Source: Fonsecaea monophora (lineage: Eukaryota; Ascomycota; Eurotiomycetes; Chaetothyriales; Herpotrichiellaceae). From it: 64,000 bases of DNA. Made by a program: the position numbers and the translations under genes. Shown one piece after another: positions 30,909 to 41,720 of this stretch; positions within the stretch are counted from its first letter, which is position 1; each line of letters opens with the position of its first letter. Under the pieces are notes generated by a model, which was given only the letters and a program-made list of their open reading frames with translations, had not been told where the DNA came from and did no database searches. The stretch spans positions 1 through 64,000 of the forward strand of contig NW_019173957.1 of the NCBI RefSeq assembly GCF_001642475.1, given 5' to 3'.

Positions 30909-32652
30909 ATGAGTCTACGAATATCGACGCTCGATCCGAACGAGCCCCGAGCACTCAAAGGTCAGTCGACAACAGTATTAGAATGCCGAGGTTCCAAGTC
31001 CATGTGTACAAAGTACTTGGTCTGGTGGTGCGATACGATACGTGAGACTAACTCATGGACCATGTCCCTTTACAGATTGTCGAACCTGTAATAGGCGACG
31101 GATCCGATGCGACCGATCATTGCCCACGTGTAAGAAATGCGCCCTCAAGGACCTGACCTGTCCTGGGTACGGCCTGAGGATTCAGTTCGGGCAGGGAGTG
31201 GCAAGTCGAGGCAAACTGACGGGCAAAACGCTGCCTGTCCTGGAACCAGCTCCTCCTCATCAGCCGCCACCGCCTGCGTCCTACACCAAGGATAGTCCCA
31301 AAAGAGCTGCCCCTGGCGAGTTCTTCGATTCACGAGATGATGGCCTCGACTCTTTCTTGCTCGCAGGGAACGAGCCAATCACTGTGCCATCCACTCTCCG
31401 CGATGCATTCCTACCCAGCCTCGACGAGACCACTCTCCACAATCCCTTTGCGCTAAATCTCGATCCGTCATCGTATGCGCTGCCTCCGTATCTCCAAGGT
31501 AGGCCGGTTAGACAGCTGGTCCTCTACTACGACCATGTGGTGGCTACGGTCATGCCCTGGGTCGATGGACCGGAGAATCCGTGGCGGACGGTGATGATTC
31601 CTCTTGCCATGCGTTCGCCTTCGCTGCTTCTGGCCCTCCTAGCACTGTCCTCTAGGCATTATAGTACCAGATCACAATCACCTTGGCCGGGGGACTACGA
31701 CTTTGGGTCGAGCAAATACCGCGACCAAAGCTTGCGGCTCCTTGCCGAAGACCTGCGCACAGAGCTTGCAGAAGAAGCGAGTGTGGATCGTCACGCTCGA
31801 GCCAGCGGCATATTGGCCACCATCCTGGTTCTCTGCAACCTAGAGATGATCCGAAGCGACTCGGAAACATGGAGTGTCCATTGGAAAGCTGCCAGGACAA
31901 TCACTCAGCGCTGGACGGACACCAACCTTGCAGCCACGGATCTCGATGAGACATGTCGCTTCCTGGTCAAAGAAGCCTTTGTCTACGACGTCTTTGGCTC
32001 ATCCACCACGTTCGACGCTGACGGCCAGATCCCCGGCACGGTTTTGACCGAAGCGGACGCGCACGTCTTTACGGATTGGCTGCAGCTGGTCCAAGAAGTA
32101 ACGTGCGCTGAAAGACGGCGTCATCACAATGCGTCGCCCAGCCAGGTTCCGCCAGACCTGGCAAATATGCGCATCCTGCAAGACAGGTTCGATTACGCAC
32201 GAAATCGAACTCTGGAGTTCAGCAAGAGTCTTGAATTTGGCACACTGGGGTTGTATAGTGACTTTGTAGTACTGGTTGATATTTTTCACTACGCTGGGCT
32301 TGCATATAGCGTCCAGGCTCTCCTGGATCCCCAGGACTTTGCTCCCGTCATAGAAACCTGCATCAGCGGAGTCATGACGAAAATCGCCGAAATCCAGAAC
32401 AAGGAGGCGTACCAGCACGACCTGGTATGGCCGTTATTTGTCGTCGGAACACAAAGCAGGCTGAACAAGAACACACAAGCGTTTGCCGATGCAAAGCTCC
32501 TTGAGGTGATGCAGTCGACTGGCTTCTCCAACTGCTACCCAGCGCTCAAGTTTCTCCGGCGCTTTTGGAAGAGCGATCCCCACGTCGTGGTTGACTGGAT
32601 GCAATTCGCCCGACAGGAAGCAAGCCAGGGTTTGAATTTCCTGGTCATATAA
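30909..32652 (+). CDS. Zn2Cys6 transcription factor
   Basis: Exon 1 (30909-30960) encodes MSLRISTLDPNEPRALK. A 115-bp intron (30961-31075; donor GTCAGT, acceptor TTTACAG) splits the Asp codon just before the zinc cluster. Exon 2 (31076-32652) supplies the rest; 542 aa. The cluster is complete: Cys19, 22, 29, 36, 39, 46 (spacing 2-6-6-2-6) with a basic stretch RRRIR. Residues about 130-540 form the Fungal_trans_2-type regulatory domain (LVLYYDHVVATVMPWVDGPE, LLLALLALSSRHY). This class controls pathway genes beside it in many fungi. It starts divergently from the Rieske gene and ends 95 bp from the 3' end of the dioxygenase gene, so a pathway-specific regulator is a reasonable inference. Confidence 0.88.
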
Positions 32653-32747
32653 GCCTCGACGCGGAACTTTGATGAGGAGAGAAAGGTCATCAAACATGCT
32701 GTTGAGTGGAGTGCCTGCCAATCCTGCAAGAATCAAGTGTCTGTCGA

Positions 32748-33947
32748 TCACATATCGACCGTCTCTTCGTCTTCGACACCAAAGAGAACCCGCATTGGGT
32801 CTTGGTACTCCATGAAGCCTAGAGCAGGACGGCTGATTCCATATCCCAACAGTCTTTGTGCCTGAGGAGATAACCGCTTCGCCTTCTCAGGAGGCACCAT
32901 CAGGAACTGATTCTCCGCCGGGCGGTAATAGGGCTTGCATAAGAAGATACCCACGGTCTCGCGAGACTGATCCCTATTCCGCCCGTTAGCCACGGAATTT
33001 GTGACGAGCTGCAGAAGTACTATGGACTTACTTGGTGATATTGGCGCCTCCGGCATGGTAAAGATTACCGACGAAGATGAAAGCATCCCCGGGTTCCAAT
33101 TCGGCGGGAATTGCCTCGTGGTCATAAGGACAGCGATCAGGACCCCAGAGATGTGAACCAGGGATGGCGATGGTTGCCCCGTTCTCCGCCGTGGTCTTCG
33201 TCAACGCCGTCACGCAACCCAGCATCATGGGCATGTCACAGTTGCGAGTGTGATAATCACTGCCTCAAGAGTCAGCTATGGTTTGAGTGATTCGAGAGCA
33301 GACGCGGCTCACCCGTCATCGCGGTGCAGGGCTTGCTGCCTTCCACCAGGGTTTACTCGGAACCCGACAGTTGAGGATATAATAGGTTTGGCATATACCG
33401 TCTCTTTCTGCTGTCCGTTCCAGTATGTATACGTCGACGAGATCATCCTGTTGGCCACGTCGATATATGTGGGATTCGTTGCCAATTCAACGCAGCCATC
33501 GGACCGCGCCAGGAGGCCGGTAGCTCTCTGTGTCGTATGGGGGAAGAAACCCGAAGGATCGACCTTGTCTGTGTCGAAGTAGGGCTTCAGCTCGGTCTTG
33601 ATTCGTGTAGCCAGTTCCTTTGAGATGAGGTTCTCCACAATAACACCGCCATCACGTTCAATGATTGACACGAGGAGATCTGTCGTCGTGGCCGGATCGT
33701 TGGCATCACAGCGTGCAAGTGTCGGTTTAGCCAGCTGCGCATTCGATACTTCAGTGGGCTTCTTGGACACCACAGGCGTCTGAGCCACATCCTCAACAGC
33801 GATGGGCGCCATGGTCCCTGTATGGAGAGCCCTTGTAAGAGCGGTAGAGCTGATGAATGGACAGCAATAACCAGGCTTCGATACAGCAGTGACTGTGGAC
33901 AGACTTCGCAACGTCTTTCCAGCAACAGGGCGCAGAATAGATAGCAT
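32748..33947 (-). CDS. PhyH-family Fe(II)/2-oxoglutarate dioxygenase
   Basis: Exons 33947-33313, 33259-33032, 32973-32748; introns of 53 and 58 bp. The long form has 362 aa. The Fe(II) triad is His208-x-Asp210 (ALHRDD, with intron 1 just after) and His280 (NLYHAGGAN); Arg292 (DQSRETVG) is placed to bind 2-oxoglutarate. The fold landmarks (GFRVNPGGRQQALHRDD, NGATIAIPGSHLWG, LEPGDAFIFVGNLYH) match phytanoyl-CoA dioxygenase superfamily hydroxylases of fungi. Two starts compete: ATG 33947 adds 45 residues looking like a mitochondrial presequence (MLSILRPVAGKTLRSLSTV). ATG 33812 (ACCATGGCG, strong context) gives 317 aa, the usual length. A TATA box 55 bp before the first ATG suggests the mRNA includes both. 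Substrate unknown. Confidence 0.9.
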
Positions 33948-35427
33948 CAACCAAACACAAGGGGTTTACTTCGCCCTCAACTTGCGGCGCCCTCTAGGAT
34001 ATTTATACATATACCGAGTATAGTCGCATGTCACGACGTTGGGAAAAGGTTCGACTTCTCCTGTCTCCTGCCCAGGTTGGAACAGCGACAAGGCTAGCCT
34101 CTGAGGCCGTGGACTTCCCGGCCAGACTCCACGCTCCACGTCGTCTCTGCAAAGATGGGACTATTCATACAGAGATGCCCCAAAATAGCAGGTGACTTGA
34201 GAACGGGAGTCCAACTCTCCTTCCGCTTCCCGAGTCCCGGGCTGGGGAATTTCCGCTGGGTAAGCAGAGGGACACAAGATAGGTTGTCAGGGAATGTAAT
34301 ACCTCAACAGGCTGGTAGATGGAGACCTCTGGGAGGATTTTAACGCCTATCTTGAGGACATTGGTTTGAGTTCTCTTGGGCTGAGGAGATCTACTGTTGT
34401 TCTTATCCAATTCGACCACCCTTCCATTCGATCAAATCACACACAGCTTCAGAGAAACTTCGGTAGGGGAGGGACTTCTCCATCGACCAGCCTCATCGGG
34501 CAAGGGACGTATAAACCGGGGCCGACCCTTGCCCACAACTCAAGCCTGGTCTTACTCGGTTATGTCCTTTATGTACCTACCACTCCGGTACCTCACGCAG
34601 CAAACGCCAGCCAACGACCGCACAGTGGTCGCTGTTCCCTTCCGTACGAAGGATGGGTCACCGTACCGACGAGGGGATCTCCAGGCTCTGCGTTGTCAGT
34701 CAAGGTTTAATGGTCAACTCGACTCTCGTGCAGATTGGACTTGAGGGTCCTTCAAGACGAGAGAGACTGTCAGCAATATTTGGGCCTCGTTTGGCTCAGA
34801 ACCAAATCTCAGGCTATCGAACCCCAGACTGACCAATGCGGCTCGTCCCATATTCTTTACAGATTATGGAGAACCACAATCAAAGTTTCACCAGAAAAGA
34901 AGGTCCATGCCAGATCTAGTCCTGCGATAAGGAAGGCAGGTCATAGTGTGGGACACACTCCTTTTACCGAGTGTCTATCATCAGCTATACACACACTGAG
35001 AGACGTGTGTTTCGCCTCTTTCCTCAGCCGTGGGCTATCTCGCCAATCCAGCATGCACAGCGCCTGATATGTTCCCCTCGGTCTACGATAGTGTGCATGA
35101 TAAGCGTGCTACATGCCCAATGGATGCCAGGATCGGGATAACGAATCCTCGAGCCACATGGCTGTCGCAAGGGTAACTGCTATTGTTCATCGACTAAGCT
35201 AGCGAAGAGGGGGAGAGAAAACCACCCTGTGTTTGGTGGCTTGCACTTCCTCCGCAAGAGAAGGCTTGTTTAACTTGATATCAACTCCTCTCGGATTTCA
35301 GATGGTTTCTATCTGGTCTTTTCCTTCGCCACGGTGAGTCCCGTTCGCAGCACTCGTCTCTGTCTTTGCCTGTGCTCAGAGATTGGTTGGTCTTCGCCCC
35401 TCTCACCTCCTCACTCACCCGCTCAAC
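33948..35427. other. Divergent promoter, PhyH dioxygenase and permease
   Basis: 1.5 kb between head-to-head genes. A TATA box serves the dioxygenase; another TATAAA at 34510-34515 is far from the permease start. Open frames lack motifs. Confidence 0.5.
34002..34007 (-). promoter_or_regulatory. TATA box of the PhyH dioxygenase gene
   Basis: TATAAA on the minus strand, 55-60 bp before ATG 33947. If transcription starts about 30 bp downstream, the leader would be only about 25-30 nt before the first ATG. Confidence 0.5.
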
Positions 35428-37833
35428 ATGAAGGACGAGACGATCGAGTACGTGGCGGAGGATCTGGACGCGACAACCACGCTGGAGGAGGCCAAATCTA
35501 TCAACAGCGATGATGCCCTGCTCATGTCCATGGGCAAGAAGCCCGAGTTGCGACGGGTTTACAATTTCTGGACGCGTGAGTGTCTTCCGGACGGCAGTGC
35601 GTATGTACTTTGCTCACAACCGATCATAGTATGCGCATACCAGATCATGATATCGTGCAGCTGGTCGTGTCTGGTGGTCCTTTACTCGACCATCTTCGAC
35701 GTTGGAGGCCCGTTTGCTCTGATCTGGGGCACGTAAGTAGCATCGAGTCTTTCTCCGGGACTGTTACGACATTGCGTTTTTGACAATTGATCTTCAGGCT
35801 TTTCGTCGCCGTAGGCAGACTCTCCTTATGATGTCCTTGGCTGAATACTGCACCATCTGGCCGACAGCAGGGGGTCAGCAATATTACGTCCAAGCCGTGG
35901 CAACCGGCAAGCTTCGTCCCATCTTGTCGTACCTCGTGGGCTGGGCAGTCATTGTGGGCGAAATCAGCACGGGATCGAGCTGTGCGATCAACAGTGCTCA
36001 AATCATTGCGTCGTTTGTCGAGGTCACACATCCGGATTTTGCATGGAAGGTTGGTGCCATGCAATACAACGATTCCCGAGCGAGACTGGACACTGACAGA
36101 CACCCGGGTAGCCCTGGATGACATGGATCATCTATACGGGATTTCTTATCGGTCCCATCGTCATGAACTTGAAGCAGTCGTACGTATATCTTTCTTGCTG
36201 AATTTCTATTGCTCTGCTCTTCCCACGTCGACACCCCTGGACGGAATGGTCCCTTTTGCTGATATCAATTACACACAGATGGCTTCCGGGAATGAACATG
36301 GTTGGCGCCATCTGGACCATCGCTGGCGGTGTCGCGTGGGCCATTGTCTTTGGCGTCATGGCACCCAAGCACGACGCCAAGTTCATCTTTACAAAGTTCA
36401 TCAACAACTCGGGCTATACCAGTGCTGGTTGGGTCTTTATCATGTCCTTCTACTCACCCATGTACGGCTTATACGGCACCGATGGGATGATGCACCTTGT
36501 ATGTGCCCCGTTTTGTGGTGGTGGTGAGGAGTGGTATGCTGATATGGACGACACACAGGTTGAAGAGATGAGAAATGCTTCGAGGGATGCTCCGGTGGGC
36601 TCTATCTTTCCTGAAGGATATCTCTGTTACCGCAATGCTAACACTGGCTCAGCGCGTGATGGTCTGGTCAATGATTTTCTGCAGCATCACCAGCTGGCTC
36701 GCCGCGCTCTTGATGCTTTGGACGGCTGGCAACTGGGAAGAGTACATGCTCGGTATGCCTGTTCTCTACGTACTGTCGTCGCTCCCACGTCGTCCTGCTC
36801 TAACACTTAGTTCTCCATCTAGCATCCCAGCCCTACATGAACTGGTGGATGGACATCTGCAACAGCGTGTACGGCGGCGGTGTCTTCTGCGCGCTGGTCA
36901 TGATGGGCCTCAACTTCTTCATCATCGTCGGCACCAACAACGCGGGCTCCCGCCTCGCCTGGAGCATGGCTCGCGACAAGGCGTTCCCTTACTCCGACTA
37001 CTTTGCCCATGTGAGCCAGAGGTTCCACATTCCTCTGAGGGCCATGATTGCCATCTTGGTCGTGGATCTGGTGATTGGTACGTTGGTCTTGTTTTTACCA
37101 TCTCCGTGTCAATTCCTGCGGCACGTCGGTGGTACTGAGTTTGATGTCTTGGTGGAGGAAGTGATCGATTGCTGACGAGAGAGTTGGATATAGGTCTTAT
37201 TGTGCTGGGTAGCGATCTGGCTTTTCAGTCGATCATTTCTGGCGGAGGCGTCACTTTGCAGATTGGCTATGTGACGCCTGTTATCGTGGTGCGTGTGATC
37301 CCTCTCCCTGGTTTCTTTTTAGTCGTCCTTCTCGTCTGCCGCACTCAACGCACTGTTTTTATGTCTCTACAAGACCTGTCCACCCTTACTGCCAGTCCAT
37401 ACTCTCACCAGCCAGACCGACGGATCTTCGTCTTTTTCTACCTCTCTAACTCTCTTGTCTGACCTGTCAATTGTCACAGGTCCTCGTGCGCGGGCGCAAA
37501 ATCCTCCCTCCACGCCCACACTTCGACCTCGGCCGATGGGGGTACCCGATCAACATCGTGTCGGTGTGCTGGTCGCTGCTCATCATCGTCATGTACCTGT
37601 GCCCGCTGTACGTGCCCGTCACGATCCCGACCATCGACTACATGAACTGGTCTTGCCTGATCGTCGGCGCCACCATCCTTTTTCCCGGCATCTACTGGGT
37701 CTGGCGCGCCCGGTTCCGGTACATCCGCGACGGCAACTCCGTGCTCGAGGATAATCTCGTGTGGATCGACGGCGTGGCTGTCGCGGGCGCGGATGCGTTG
37801 AGTGGGCGTGGCCGTGGGGCCAAGGAGTCGTGA
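35428..37833 (+). CDS. APC-family amino acid/choline/GABA-type permease
   Basis: Ten exons: 35428-35575, 35630-35732, 35815-36049, 36112-36179, 36279-36498, 36559-36594, 36653-36752, 36823-37077, 37194-37288, 37480-37833; 537 aa. A soluble N-terminus is followed by about 12 membrane helices. Family landmarks are CAYQIMISCSWSCLVVLYST, SLAEYCTIWPTAGGQQYY, the GEISTGSSCAINSAQ helix, EEMRNASRDAPRVMVWSM (the loop seen in GABA/choline permeases as EE.KNA...P), NNAGSRLAWSMARDKAFPYS, and a final WSCLIVGATILFPGIYWVW helix. It likely imports an amine or amino acid across the plasma membrane. Exon 3 starts at a second acceptor (CCGTAG); the stronger upstream CAG at 35797 would shift the frame and stop early. 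Divergent from the PhyH dioxygenase. Confidence 0.87.
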
Positions 37834-38274
37834 TAATGTATGGGCTAAAGGGGTGGGAGGTATGGAGGTAATGGTCAATAACTGAATGACTGGGAAAAAG
37901 AGGGAGACCGTATAGGTTGCGGGTAGAAGATATAGAGAGTCGATAGATACAACATCTCTCTATATACCACCTACAGTAAAAGAACAAAACACGATCCGTG
38001 GATTCTATGCTGGAACATATACCCTCGGTACAAGGTATATACACGACTTCTATTGCTGCGTTCTAAATCCTAGGAGGGCGATACCGTGTGTCCTGTGATA
38101 CCACAAAATAAACCGCTGGTCCTTTCAGATAGACCGTCTATCCATAGCCCTCCTGATCGATGATGAATGAATGGAACAGAAACGCCCGCCCACTCGTATA
38201 CTCGAAGAACTCCCTTCGGACCGGAACAAAGACGGTATATCGATCCAAAGCCAAGAACCAGCTCGAATGGTTCA
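37834..38274. other. Intergenic between convergent genes
   Basis: 441 bp between the permease stop and the GPI-protein stop. AT-richer than the flanks; no gene or structure noted. Confidence 0.5.
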
Positions 38275-38769
38275 TCATGACAACAAAACTCCGACGCTCA
38301 AAGTCAAGATCGAGAAAAAGGACAGCAAGTCGGTGCCCGTTCCAAATCTGATCGCTCCATTACTGCTGGTCGTGGCTGTAGCCGTGGCGTTTGCTGTGTC
38401 GATCGTGGCGCTGGCCGCTGTGTTTACCGCCGAGGGCTTGGGCTGGTCGGACAAGTCGAGGCCCAGGAACAAGGTCTGCGCGCAGAGTTTCGGCAGGCTC
38501 TCGGCAAACGCGAGCTGCTGGTCCCCAGGGCAGCCCAGGACGCAGCCGATCAACGGGTCGTCCGAGGGGGAGTAGCTTTCACATTTGCATTCGTCGAGGG
38601 CGGACCCCGTCTCGGTGCCGTTGCAGTGGTTGACGGTCGGGTAGGTGCTGACGCAGTTGTCGGCGCACTGGCCGAATTGGGTGCTTGACTGGGCACGGAC
38701 GAGAGAAGGGAGGAGGAGAGAGGAGGAGAGGAGGAGCAAGGAAAGGAAGTCACTTAAGCTGGAGCACAT
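38275..38769 (-). CDS. Secreted 8-Cys protein with GPI-type tail (CFEM-like)
   Basis: 164 aa, single exon. Residues 1-26 are a strong signal peptide (MCSSLSDFLSLLLLSSSLLL, Ala-Gln cleavage). The next 70 residues hold eight Cys (35, 39, 49, 61, 63, 76, 80, 96), including CKC. A Ser/Thr/Ala-rich stretch follows (AASATIDTANATATATTSS) with potential O-glycosylation, then a hydrophobic C-terminus (LLSFFSILTLSVGVLLS) preceded by small residues, as for GPI addition. The count of eight and the layout recall CFEM surface proteins (haem or adhesion functions in fungi), but the spacing between Cys 5 and 6 is wider than the CFEM pattern and the conserved Asp is not obvious. So CFEM-like at most. Confidence 0.75.
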   Translation of the reverse strand: MCSSLSDFLSLLLLSSSLLLPSLVRAQSSTQFGQCADNCVSTYPTVNHCNGTETGSALDECKCESYSPSDDPLIGCVLGCPGDQQLAFAESLPKLCAQTLFLGLDLSDQPKPSAVNTAASATIDTANATATATTSSNGAIRFGTGTDLLSFFSILTLSVGVLLS

Positions 38770-39629
38770 CCTCGTCTCTCCTCTTCCGAGCCAAGAAAAG
38801 GGGGTTATGTCTGAATAGGCTTTTTTGTAATAGAGGAAACCACAGATTTCTTGAGATTGAAGATGGATCCCTGAACAAGAGGAGAATATGAGAGGAAAAG
38901 ATAATACATATGAAAGGAGCCGCAGAGGGCGGAAAACAGAGACACGTCCGTGTTTCTTGGGTTCTGACCCGGGTTGGGCCTGATCCCAAATTAGGAGCCC
39001 ACAAGGCTGGGAGGGTGGGCGGTGCGTGCTCAGCTCGCTCGCTAACTTAAGGCTGACTGGCCGGGATCGGTCCTCGGACTGCGACTGAGTGCGTGGCCTA
39101 TAATACCCTACTTCGTGCGAGTTACACTTGGCAGAGAGCTCGAGTCATGAGAATTGGACCGTCCTGGTATTGTAGTGGCTCGAGTAGACATCAAATACGA
39201 GCACCAGTGGGTTGTGTGAGGAGTGTCGGTTTCTGCTTTATCCCCTGCGGTGCATGTGAAAGAGGCTTAAGAGCACGGCGAGACAGCTGGCTGCGAGATA
39301 TTGTCTGGGTGTGTCTGTAATTGTGTCGGTTACCATTGATAGGGAGGATACCTTTGTTGCGCCTCAGAGGTTCAGGGGACAAGACATCGACGCAGCATAC
39401 AGAAAAGACTCGAGGTTGATAATTAAGAGGCAGTTGTGCTTCTTTTTTGGTTGGCGGGCGCAGCGGAAACGCGGGTAAAGAAAACGCGACGTCATTGTTG
39501 CGACTGGGCGAGAATTGTTCGAGGCAGCTTTCCACTGTACACCCAGATTGACATCTTTGTCTTCGTGTTCTCCTTTCGTCAAGTTCTGTATGGGTCAGTG
39601 ATTGCGAGGCACTCTGCTTTCCGTCTTTG
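38770..39629. other. Divergent promoter, GPI protein and ABC1-type kinase
   Basis: 860 bp with only short open frames. The in-frame codon before the kinase ATG is TTG. Confidence 0.5.
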
Positions 39630-41720
39630 ATGCGCTCCTTTTACCTCTTTGGCCGCTTTTGTGGCCAAAGGGATTTCCTGGTCTTTCGATTCACGAGCCG
39701 CGTCCGCATCTTGCACCGTCAACAGCCCTTCAGCAAATGGACCAGAAAATACAGCCTCAAGGACCCTCGACAGCGGCGCACTCCCTCCCTGCTGGCCGCG
39801 ACAGTCGCTCTTTCTCCGGCAGCCTTTATCCAACTCGGGGAAGAAAATGAAGGTGGCAAGACGCGAGAGATCAAAATGCTGGAGGTGTCCAGGGAGGAGA
39901 TCAGTAAAAAGGTTCCCGACGACGCCTACGGTCTCCGCCGACTCTACAAGACCGTCATCTATGTCCTCGACCAGTGGATATACGAGCCTCTTGCCACGAG
40001 CCTACGCTTCTTTCATCTGCTCGTCATCTTTGTCCCCGTCATTGTCGCCATCCCCGCTGCGTTCTTGGGTCCAAGGAGAAAAGATCACGATAACGAAAGA
40101 GTCGGGACAATATGGTGGTATGGGTTTCTGGTGAACGCCATGGAAAGAGCAGGCCCTGCTTTCATCAAACTTGGTCAATGGGCTGCGTCGAGGAGCGACA
40201 TCTTCCCCGCCGAGATGTGCAGGCAGATGTCCGAGCTGCATTCCAATGCGCCCGCTCATTCTCTCCGTCATACCATCAAGACCATATCTGAGGCATTTGG
40301 TGGGAGGTCATTCAATGAAATCTTCGAGGAATTCGACGAGAAGCCTCTCGGTGTCGGCGCCATTGCCCAAGTCTACAAGGCCAGGCTCAAGCCAGACCTC
40401 GCAAAGCCAGACGATAGCGACCTCGAGGCCATAGACAAACACAGATTGAGGGATCGAATCAGGAGGAATGTAGACGCCCTTGTCAAGTCAAGCCCACAAA
40501 GGGTCCCTTCAGCTTATGTCGCTATCAAGGTCCTGCATCCAAAAGTTGAACGCAATGTTCGGCGAGATCTCAAGATCATGGGTGTCTTTGCCGCAATCAT
40601 CAATGCTATCCCAACTCTCGAGTGGCTTGATCTTCCGAACGAAGTCCACAACTTCGGCGAGATGATGAGGCTGCAGTTGGATCTCCGGATAGAGGCCGCC
40701 AACCTGACCATCCTTCGGAAACACTTCCAGCATCGAACTACGGCATGGTTCCCCTTTCCATATACTGATTTTACCACTCGGACTGTCCTCGTCGAGGAGT
40801 TTGCCCAGGGCCTTCCACTTGCGGCTTTTCTAGAATCCGGAGGTGGCGCGTTCCAGAAGGATATTGCAAATGAAGGACTCGATGCTTTCTTACACATGCT
40901 TCTGATAGACAATTTTGTTCACGCCGATCTTCATCCCGGCAACATCATGGTCAATTTCTACAAGCCAGTCCATCCTGACATGGGACTGGATGTCAAGTTA
41001 CCCACCTATATGTCTCGACAAGACGCATCACAGCCCGCGACAGCTTCCGAGATCGACGAGTCCGAGGCAGTTCTGTCGCGGCTACGGCCGTATATCGGCA
41101 AAAAGAGGGAATGGCTGGCTGCTCTGGACCAGCTTGACAAGGAGGGGTACATACCACAACTGATCTTCATCGACACAGGCCTCGTGACGGAACTCAACGC
41201 GAAGAACAGAGCCAATTTCTTGGATCTTTTCCGTGCCGTGGCTGAATTCGACGGTTACAAGGCTGGGCATCTGATGATTGAGCGTTGCCGCCAGCCTGAT
41301 GCCGTTATTGACGGTGAAGTGTTTGCCCTCAAGATGCAGCATCTCGTCCTGGCCGTCAAGGGCCAAACTTTTGCCCTGGGCAATATTAAAATTGGTGACG
41401 TTCTTTCTTCAGTCCTCGGAATGGTGCGGGCCCATCACGTCAGGATGGAAGGCGATTTTGTGAATGTGGTCATCTCAATTCTGCTTTTGGAGGGTATTGG
41501 AAGGGCGCTGGATCCCGACCTCGATCTTTTCCAGAGCGCCCTGCCCATCCTGCGACAACTCGGATCTTCCGACCCTGGAGCCGTGCTCAAGAGCTTCAAG
41601 GAGGGCGACTTCTCCTTACTGAAGATCTGGGTGGGCCTCGAAGCACGAAGATTTTTCCAGGCCAGCGCGGAAAGTGTCGAGATGTGTGTCAAGTACGACT
41701 TACTCAGCCCCAACGTGTGA
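39630..41720 (+). CDS. Mitochondrial ABC1/ADCK/UbiB-family atypical kinase
   Basis: 696 aa, intronless, from ATG 39630. An Arg-rich, acid-poor N-terminus (MRSFYLFGRFCGQRDFLVFR) suggests mitochondrial import, and residues 129-146 are a hydrophobic span (HLLVIFVPVIVAIPAAFLG). UbiB landmarks are intact: the KxGQ motif at 180-183 (FIKLGQWAASRSDIFP), the Ala-rich nucleotide loop (PLGVGAIAQVYKA), Lys in VAIKVLHP, HADLHPGNIMVN in the catalytic loop, and FIDTGLVTEL in place of DFG. The family includes Coq8, Cqd1 and Cqd2 of yeast, which act in coenzyme Q synthesis or distribution. The sequence around KxGQ and the insert between Gly loop and VAIK point to the ADCK2/Cqd1 branch rather than Coq8, which is a judgement from memory. 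Confidence 0.9.
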   Translation: MRSFYLFGRFCGQRDFLVFRFTSRVRILHRQQPFSKWTRKYSLKDPRQRRTPSLLAATVALSPAAFIQLGEENEGGKTREIKMLEVSREEISKKVPDDAYGLRRLYKTVIYVLDQWIYEPLATSLRFFHLLVIFVPVIVAIPAAFLGPRRKDHDNERVGTIWWYGFLVNAMERAGPAFIKLGQWAASRSDIFPAEMCRQMSELHSNAPAHSLRHTIKTISEAFGGRSFNEIFEEFDEKPLGVGAIAQVYKARLKPDLAKPDDSDLEAIDKHRLRDRIRRNVDALVKSSPQRVPSAYVAIKVLHPKVERNVRRDLKIMGVFAAIINAIPTLEWLDLPNEVHNFGEMMRLQLDLRIEAANLTILRKHFQHRTTAWFPFPYTDFTTRTVLVEEFAQGLPLAAFLESGGGAFQKDIANEGLDAFLHMLLIDNFVHADLHPGNIMVNFYKPVHPDMGLDVKLPTYMSRQDASQPATASEIDESEAVLSRLRPYIGKKREWLAALDQLDKEGYIPQLIFIDTGLVTELNAKNRANFLDLFRAVAEFDGYKAGHLMIERCRQPDAVIDGEVFALKMQHLVLAVKGQTFALGNIKIGDVLSSVLGMVRAHHVRMEGDFVNVVISILLLEGIGRALDPDLDLFQSALPILRQLGSSDPGAVLKSFKEGDFSLLKIWVGLEARRFFQASAESVEMCVKYDLLSPNV

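Noticed and set aside
30394..31091. Long frames before the Zn2Cys6 domain
   Set aside because: They lack features, whereas the spliced exon at 30909 joins precisely to the first Cys of the zinc cluster.
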